From DATDAH01 sp963725155 (lineage in GTDB: Bacteria > Actinomycetota > Acidimicrobiia > Acidimicrobiales > DATDAH01), in the NCBI GenBank assembly GCA_963725155.1, contig CAVRXU010000005.1, positions 186,001 through 250,000 on the forward strand: 64,000 bases of DNA, written 5' to 3'. Positions 60,321 through 64,000 of this stretch are shown piece after piece. Under the pieces are notes generated by a model. The model had not been told where the DNA came from, ran no database searches, and saw only the letters and a program-made list of their open reading frames with translations. Positions within the stretch are counted from its first letter, which is position 1, and every line of letters starts with the position of its first letter. The translations under genes were made by a program, and so were the position numbers.

Positions 60321-61580
60321 TCAGGTGGGGCGGAGGTCGAGGGCGAGGACGGTGGCCAGGTCGTCGACGACGGCCTCGGGGACCTCGATGCGGACCTCGC
60401 CGTGGGGGTCACTGTTGAAGAGCTCGTCGAGGACCGAGCAGCGGGTCGTCCACTCGAGCTCCTTGCCCGTCGCCAGGTCGATCACCCGCTCGACCCGCTT
60501 CGTCGGGATGCCCCGCACGGTGACCGAGTCGTAGGGGCGCTGGACACAGATCAGGTTCACCCGGTCGCCCTTCCGGGTCGACGGCCCGTACCACTGCCAG
60601 GGCTCCAGGCCGGCCTCGACGTCGTGGATGGCGGAGCCGTACCGGTCCATCCAGTCGGCCACGGCCGACAACCGGGACGCCTCGGTCGGGTCGAGCGATC
60701 CGTCTCCTCGGGGCCCGACGTTCAGCAGCAGGTTCCCGCCCTTGCCCACGGTCTCGCACAACGCATGGACCAGGTCCCGCGCCGACTTCCAGTCCTCGTC
60801 CTCGGGGACGTAGCCCCAGCTCTCGTTCATGGTCAGGCAGGTCTCCCACCGGCCTTCGGGGGCGGTGGGAGGGACGAACTGCTCGGGCGTCGTGAAGTCG
60901 GCGACGGAGGGCAGGCGTTCGTTGAGCAGGATGTCGGGCTGGAGCTCTCGGATCAGCGCCTCCAGCTCGGCGGCCCTCCACTCCGTCGCCCCTCGCTCCC
61001 AACCGCCGTCGAACCAGAGCACGGCGATCTCGCCGTAGCCGGTCAGCAGCTCCCGCACCTGGCCGAACAGGTCGTCGACGTACCGGTCCCACACGTCGGG
61101 CTCGGGGCGGGGGTAGGCGATGAACTGGTAGGGCCGGTCCTCGTCGCGGAAGGCCGGGTAGTCAGGATGGTGCCAGTCCGACAGCGACAGATAGAACCCG
61201 ACCCGGAGGCCCTCGGCCCGGCAGGCGTCCACGAACTCGGCCACCAGGTCCCGGTCGAGCCCTGAATCGCGCACACCGAGGCTGGTGTGGGCACTGGGCC
61301 AGAGGGCGTAGCCGTCGTGGTGGCGAGTGGTGAGCACGGCGTAACGGGCTCCCGCCGCCGCGGCCGCTGCGCACCACTCCCGAGCCGCCCCCGGAGAGGG
61401 CGTGAAGTCGGCCACGGACGAGTAGTACTCGTCGACGGTGGCCGCACCGCTGTGGGGCAGAACCGGTCCGCCGCCGACCAGGGGCCATGACAGCTCCCGG
61501 CCGGCGGCAGACGAGTGGGTCCAGTGCACGAAGAGGCCCAACCCGGCGCCGTGGAACCAGTCCTTCCCTTCGTCCCCCAC
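60321..61580 (-). CDS. alpha-L-fucosidase (GH29)
   Basis: 419 residues. GLGLFVHWTHSS, RYAVLTTRHHDGYALWPS and IAVLWFDGGWERGA (catalytic nucleophile Asp in the FDG motif) fit GH29; NLLLNVGPRGDGSLDP is the classical family ending. No signal peptide, probably cytoplasmic. Removes fucose from glycans. Confidence 0.92.
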   Translation of the reverse strand: MGDEGKDWFHGAGLGLFVHWTHSSAAGRELSWPLVGGGPVLPHSGAATVDEYYSSVADFTPSPGAAREWCAAAAAAGARYAVLTTRHHDGYALWPSAHTSLGVRDSGLDRDLVAEFVDACRAEGLRVGFYLSLSDWHHPDYPAFRDEDRPYQFIAYPRPEPDVWDRYVDDLFGQVRELLTGYGEIAVLWFDGGWERGATEWRAAELEALIRELQPDILLNERLPSVADFTTPEQFVPPTAPEGRWETCLTMNESWGYVPEDEDWKSARDLVHALCETVGKGGNLLLNVGPRGDGSLDPTEASRLSAVADWMDRYGSAIHDVEAGLEPWQWYGPSTRKGDRVNLICVQRPYDSVTVRGIPTKRVERVIDLATGKELEWTTRCSVLDELFNSDPHGEVRIEVPEAVVDDLATVLALDLRPT

Positions 61581-61632
61581 CTGTGCTGACCGTAGCCGCG
61601 AAATCGACCCCCCGAAGGACGCGTAAGGTGAC

Positions 61633-61646
61633 TAGAACGCGTTCCA
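61633..61646. promoter_or_regulatory. KstR-like operator upstream of luciferase-like gene
   Basis: TAGAACGCGTTCCA fits TnnAACnnGTTnnA; one base off from a perfect palindrome when extended. It lies 21 bp before the start at 61668. Same type as 55288. Confidence 0.5.
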
Positions 61647-61667
61647 GTTTTCTGAGGGGAGCCTGGT

Positions 61668-62789
61668 GTGAAGTTTGCGCTGTTCTACGAGATTCCCGTA
61701 CCCAAGCCGTGGGGTCCCGAGGACGAGTACGAGGCGTACCAGAACACGATCACCCAGGCCGTGGCGGGGGAGCAGGCCGGCTTCCACGCCTTCTGGACCG
61801 TCGAGCACCACTTCCTCGACGAGTACTCGCACTGCTCGAACCCCGAGGTCCTCTACGGCGCCATCGCCGCCAAGACCGAGACCATGCGCCTGGGCTACGG
61901 CGTGCGCCTGATGCCGAAGCCCTACAACCATCCGGTGCGCACGGCCGAGTCCGTCGCCGTCCTCGACCTCATCTCGAACGGGCGGGTCGACTTCGGCACC
62001 GGCCGCTCGTCCACCCGGGCCGAGCTGGAGGGCTTCGACGTCGACGTCGAGACCGCCCGCGAGCAGTGGGCCGAGGCCATCGGCCACGTCGTCGGGTGCT
62101 GGACCCACGAGGACTACGAGTTCACCGGCAAGCACTGGTCGATGCCCAAGCGCAACGTGCACCCGAAGCCCCGGCAGAAGCCCCACCCGCCGATCTTCGG
62201 TGCCACCAGCAGCGAGTCCGGCCACTATGAGGTGGGCAAGGCCGGGATCGGCCTCTGCTCCTTCACCGTGGGCGTGCCGCCCGAAGAGCTGATCCCCCGC
62301 ATCGAGAACTACCGCCGGGGTCAGGCCGACTGTGACGAGCCGCTCGGTGCCTTCCGCAACGACGAGGTGGCCACGTTCACGATGGTGCTGTGTGCCCCCA
62401 CGAACGACGAGGCCGACGCCGCGGCCCGAGAGTCCTTCGAGTGGTACCCGGCGGCCGGCGCTCGTCTCATCGGATCGGTCGCCGAGTGGCTCGAGGAGAA
62501 GGAGCAGGCCCTCGGCACCTACGACTACGCCGGCGCGGCCAAGAAGCTGGACGACGACGGGATGCTCGACCTGCTCACCTACGAGTTCGTCCGGGACTCG
62601 GGGTCGGCCGTGGTCGGCGATCCCGAGCGTTGCGTGGAGATGGCCAAGCGCTACGAGGCGGTGGGCGTCGACCTGCTCCTCTGCCTGGTCAACCCCTACA
62701 AGATCTCCCACGAGCAGGTCATGCAGACGATCGAGCTCATGGGTGAGCACGTCATACCGGAGTTCAACGATGAAAAAGGTTCGGCCTGA
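61668..62789 (+). CDS. luciferase-like flavin oxidoreductase
   Basis: 373 residues from GTG 61668. VKFALFYEIPVPKPWG, FWTVEHHFLDEYSHCSNPEV and FGTGRSSTRAELEGFDVD match 50952, its paralog. The KstR-like box just upstream and the neighbourhood suggest a role in lipid or steroid breakdown. Confidence 0.9.
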   Translation: MKFALFYEIPVPKPWGPEDEYEAYQNTITQAVAGEQAGFHAFWTVEHHFLDEYSHCSNPEVLYGAIAAKTETMRLGYGVRLMPKPYNHPVRTAESVAVLDLISNGRVDFGTGRSSTRAELEGFDVDVETAREQWAEAIGHVVGCWTHEDYEFTGKHWSMPKRNVHPKPRQKPHPPIFGATSSESGHYEVGKAGIGLCSFTVGVPPEELIPRIENYRRGQADCDEPLGAFRNDEVATFTMVLCAPTNDEADAAARESFEWYPAAGARLIGSVAEWLEEKEQALGTYDYAGAAKKLDDDGMLDLLTYEFVRDSGSAVVGDPERCVEMAKRYEAVGVDLLLCLVNPYKISHEQVMQTIELMGEHVIPEFNDEKGSA

Positions 62790-62806
62790 TCGTGAGTCAC
62801 GGTCGG

Positions 62807-62829
62807 CTCGCCTCGCTGCGCTCGGCGAG
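62807..62829. terminator. hairpin after the luciferase-like gene
   Basis: CTCGCC (62807-62812) with GGCGAG (62824-62829) around TCGCTGCGCTC. Similar in sequence style to the repeats at 34428; no strong T-run. Confidence 0.45.
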
Positions 62830-62959
62830 TTCACCACTGTGCTTGCTGGCCTCGCCTGACGGCTCGGCGGTCTTCTGATGGCCGCCGTCGCCACGCCCCA
62901 CGGACTGGACCCACGAGAACGCGGTCGCCCGTCTCAAGCCGTTGGTCACCTTCAACGCC

Positions 62960-64000
62960 GTGCTCGGTGTCGGCGGAGGCAAGCCGGCCAAGCGCCTCTT
63001 CTCCCTCGACCCGGCCGACCTCTGCGCCGCCGCCCGCAAGAAGTCCGGCCTGGACGACCTCGGCCCGCCGACCTTCTGGGACGGCTTGGTCGCCTACACG
63101 TCCTCCTTCGAGGAGGAGGCCCGGCCGACGGCGATGGGCCGGATGGCCATGCGGGCCCAGCTGGTGGGGGCCCTGGCTGCCCGGGCCCGGGTCTTCGACT
63201 GGGTCAAGTCGCATCCGGAGGCGATGGCCACACCGGTCGCCCCGCCGCTGATGATCTGCGGCCTGCCCCGCACGGGCACGACGCTGCTCAGCCACCTCTT
63301 CCAGGCCGATCCGGGGAACCGCACCCTGCGCCACTTCGAGGCCTCGGATCCTGCTCCGCCGCCCGTCCCCGGCCAGGAGGCGACCGATCCCCGGATGCTG
63401 GCGTCCTACAAGCAGCTGGAGGGCCTGGCCAAGCTCGCCCCCGGCTTCCAGGCCATGCACCCGATGACGCCGGAGGGCGCCACCGAGTGCGTCGTGCTCC
63501 ACGCCCAGGAGATGACCAGCGTCCAGCTCGAGACCCAGGGCCATGTTCCCTTCTACGCCGCTTGGCTCGACGCGCAGGACCTGCACGGCGTCTACACCTA
63601 CGAGCGCACCGCCCTCCAGGTCCTGCAACACGGCTACGACGTCCAGCGGTGGAACCTCAAGACCCCCGTCCACCTGATTGCCTTCGACGCCATCTTCGAC
63701 CTGTTCCCCGACGCCCGCATGGTCTGGACCCACCGGGACCCGGCCGAGGTCGTGGTCTCCATCGCCAGCCTCAACACCGCATTGCACCGGGTGAGCAGCG
63801 ATCACGTGGACCCCGTGGCTGTGGCCGATCACTGGTGCGAGCGCCTGGCCGGCATGGTCGACCGGGGCATGACCTACCTGGACGCCCACCCCGACGCCCC
63901 CATCACCCACCTGGCTTACGCCGACATGATGGCCGACCCCGTGGGCTCGGTGGCGCGGGTCTACGCCGACCTCGGGCTCGAGCTGTCGGACGAGGCGCGC
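62960..64000 (+). CDS. sulfotransferase family protein, 3' end cut by window edge
   Basis: About 347 residues visible from GTG 62960 (TTG 62942 is a possible alternative). PAPS-binding 5' loop ICGLPRTGTTLLSHLF, 3' phosphate-binding THRDPAEVVVSIASL, NLKTPVHL core. The region upstream in the same frame reads DWTHENAVARLKPLVTF without an ATG, with TGA at 62876-62878, while ATG 62878 is in a different frame, so a one-base shift near 62902 may hide the true N-terminus. Uncharacterised sulfate acceptor. Confidence 0.82.
   Translation, partial: MLGVGGGKPAKRLFSLDPADLCAAARKKSGLDDLGPPTFWDGLVAYTSSFEEEARPTAMGRMAMRAQLVGALAARARVFDWVKSHPEAMATPVAPPLMICGLPRTGTTLLSHLFQADPGNRTLRHFEASDPAPPPVPGQEATDPRMLASYKQLEGLAKLAPGFQAMHPMTPEGATECVVLHAQEMTSVQLETQGHVPFYAAWLDAQDLHGVYTYERTALQVLQHGYDVQRWNLKTPVHLIAFDAIFDLFPDARMVWTHRDPAEVVVSIASLNTALHRVSSDHVDPVAVADHWCERLAGMVDRGMTYLDAHPDAPITHLAYADMMADPVGSVARVYADLGLELSDEAR

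Overview
This is one stretch of a high-GC actinobacterial chromosome. The dense, short-gap gene packing, many F420/flavin luciferase-like oxidoreductases, several short-chain dehydrogenases and acyl-CoA dehydrogenases, DUF2510 and sunset-domain proteins, and a citramalate route to isoleucine fit the class Acidimicrobiia (Iamia/Ilumatobacter-like). That placement is inference from gene content; there is no rRNA gene to confirm it, and I saw no tRNA gene, CRISPR array, prophage or intact insertion sequence.

Layout. 1-6400: corA (cut by the left edge), a DUF1003 gene with a disrupted 5' end, serA, a small sunset-domain protein, a sulfatase fused to a DJ-1/PfpI domain, and an SRPBCC protein. 6400-21900 is an amino-acid biosynthesis island: leuA behind a leucine-rich leader peptide and attenuator, leuD-leuC divergent from an IclR regulator of the LtbR/NdgR position, ppx, greA with a downstream hydrolase, a second branched-chain leader/attenuator before leuB-ilvE, and cimA. 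Together these give leucine synthesis plus the pyruvate-citramalate route to 2-oxobutyrate for isoleucine, with LeuBCD shared by both. leuB carries a one-base frameshift. A lipoprotein beta-propeller and an FAD amine oxidase sit inside this island.

21900-34430 is mostly catabolic: hydrolases, SnoaL-like protein, luciferase-like oxidoreductases, SDRs, a Zn alcohol dehydrogenase and a pair of acyl-CoA dehydrogenases. The same 19-bp sequence lies, in opposite orientations, before the alcohol dehydrogenase and before the first acyl-CoA dehydrogenase, suggesting one regulator. 34430-37250 is an envelope/glycosylation operon (lipoprotein, PMT-type mannosyltransferase, PAP2-like protein). 37400-39800 has two paralogous DUF2510 membrane proteins with Ser-Asp-Phe repeats. 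39800-47450 holds hydrolases, a D-aminoacylase-family amidohydrolase and a copper amine oxidase split into two overlapping genes. 47450-48600 holds a frameshifted AbiEi/DUF559 gene bracketed by copies of a 50-nt palindromic element that also occurs at 11767 and 58010. 48600-64000 has an IclR regulator, SGNH esterase, luciferase-like enzymes, a secreted esterase, a Ser/Thr kinase, a second acyl-CoA dehydrogenase pair, alpha-L-fucosidase and a sulfotransferase cut by the right edge. Two sites matching the mycobacterial KstR consensus stand before the second acyl-CoA dehydrogenase pair and before a luciferase-like gene.

Several genes show single-base lesions or missing starts (DUF1003, leuB, the hydrolase after greA, AbiEi/DUF559, sulfotransferase). 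This many in 64 kb makes residual assembly error a live explanation, and each needs checking before it is read as biology.
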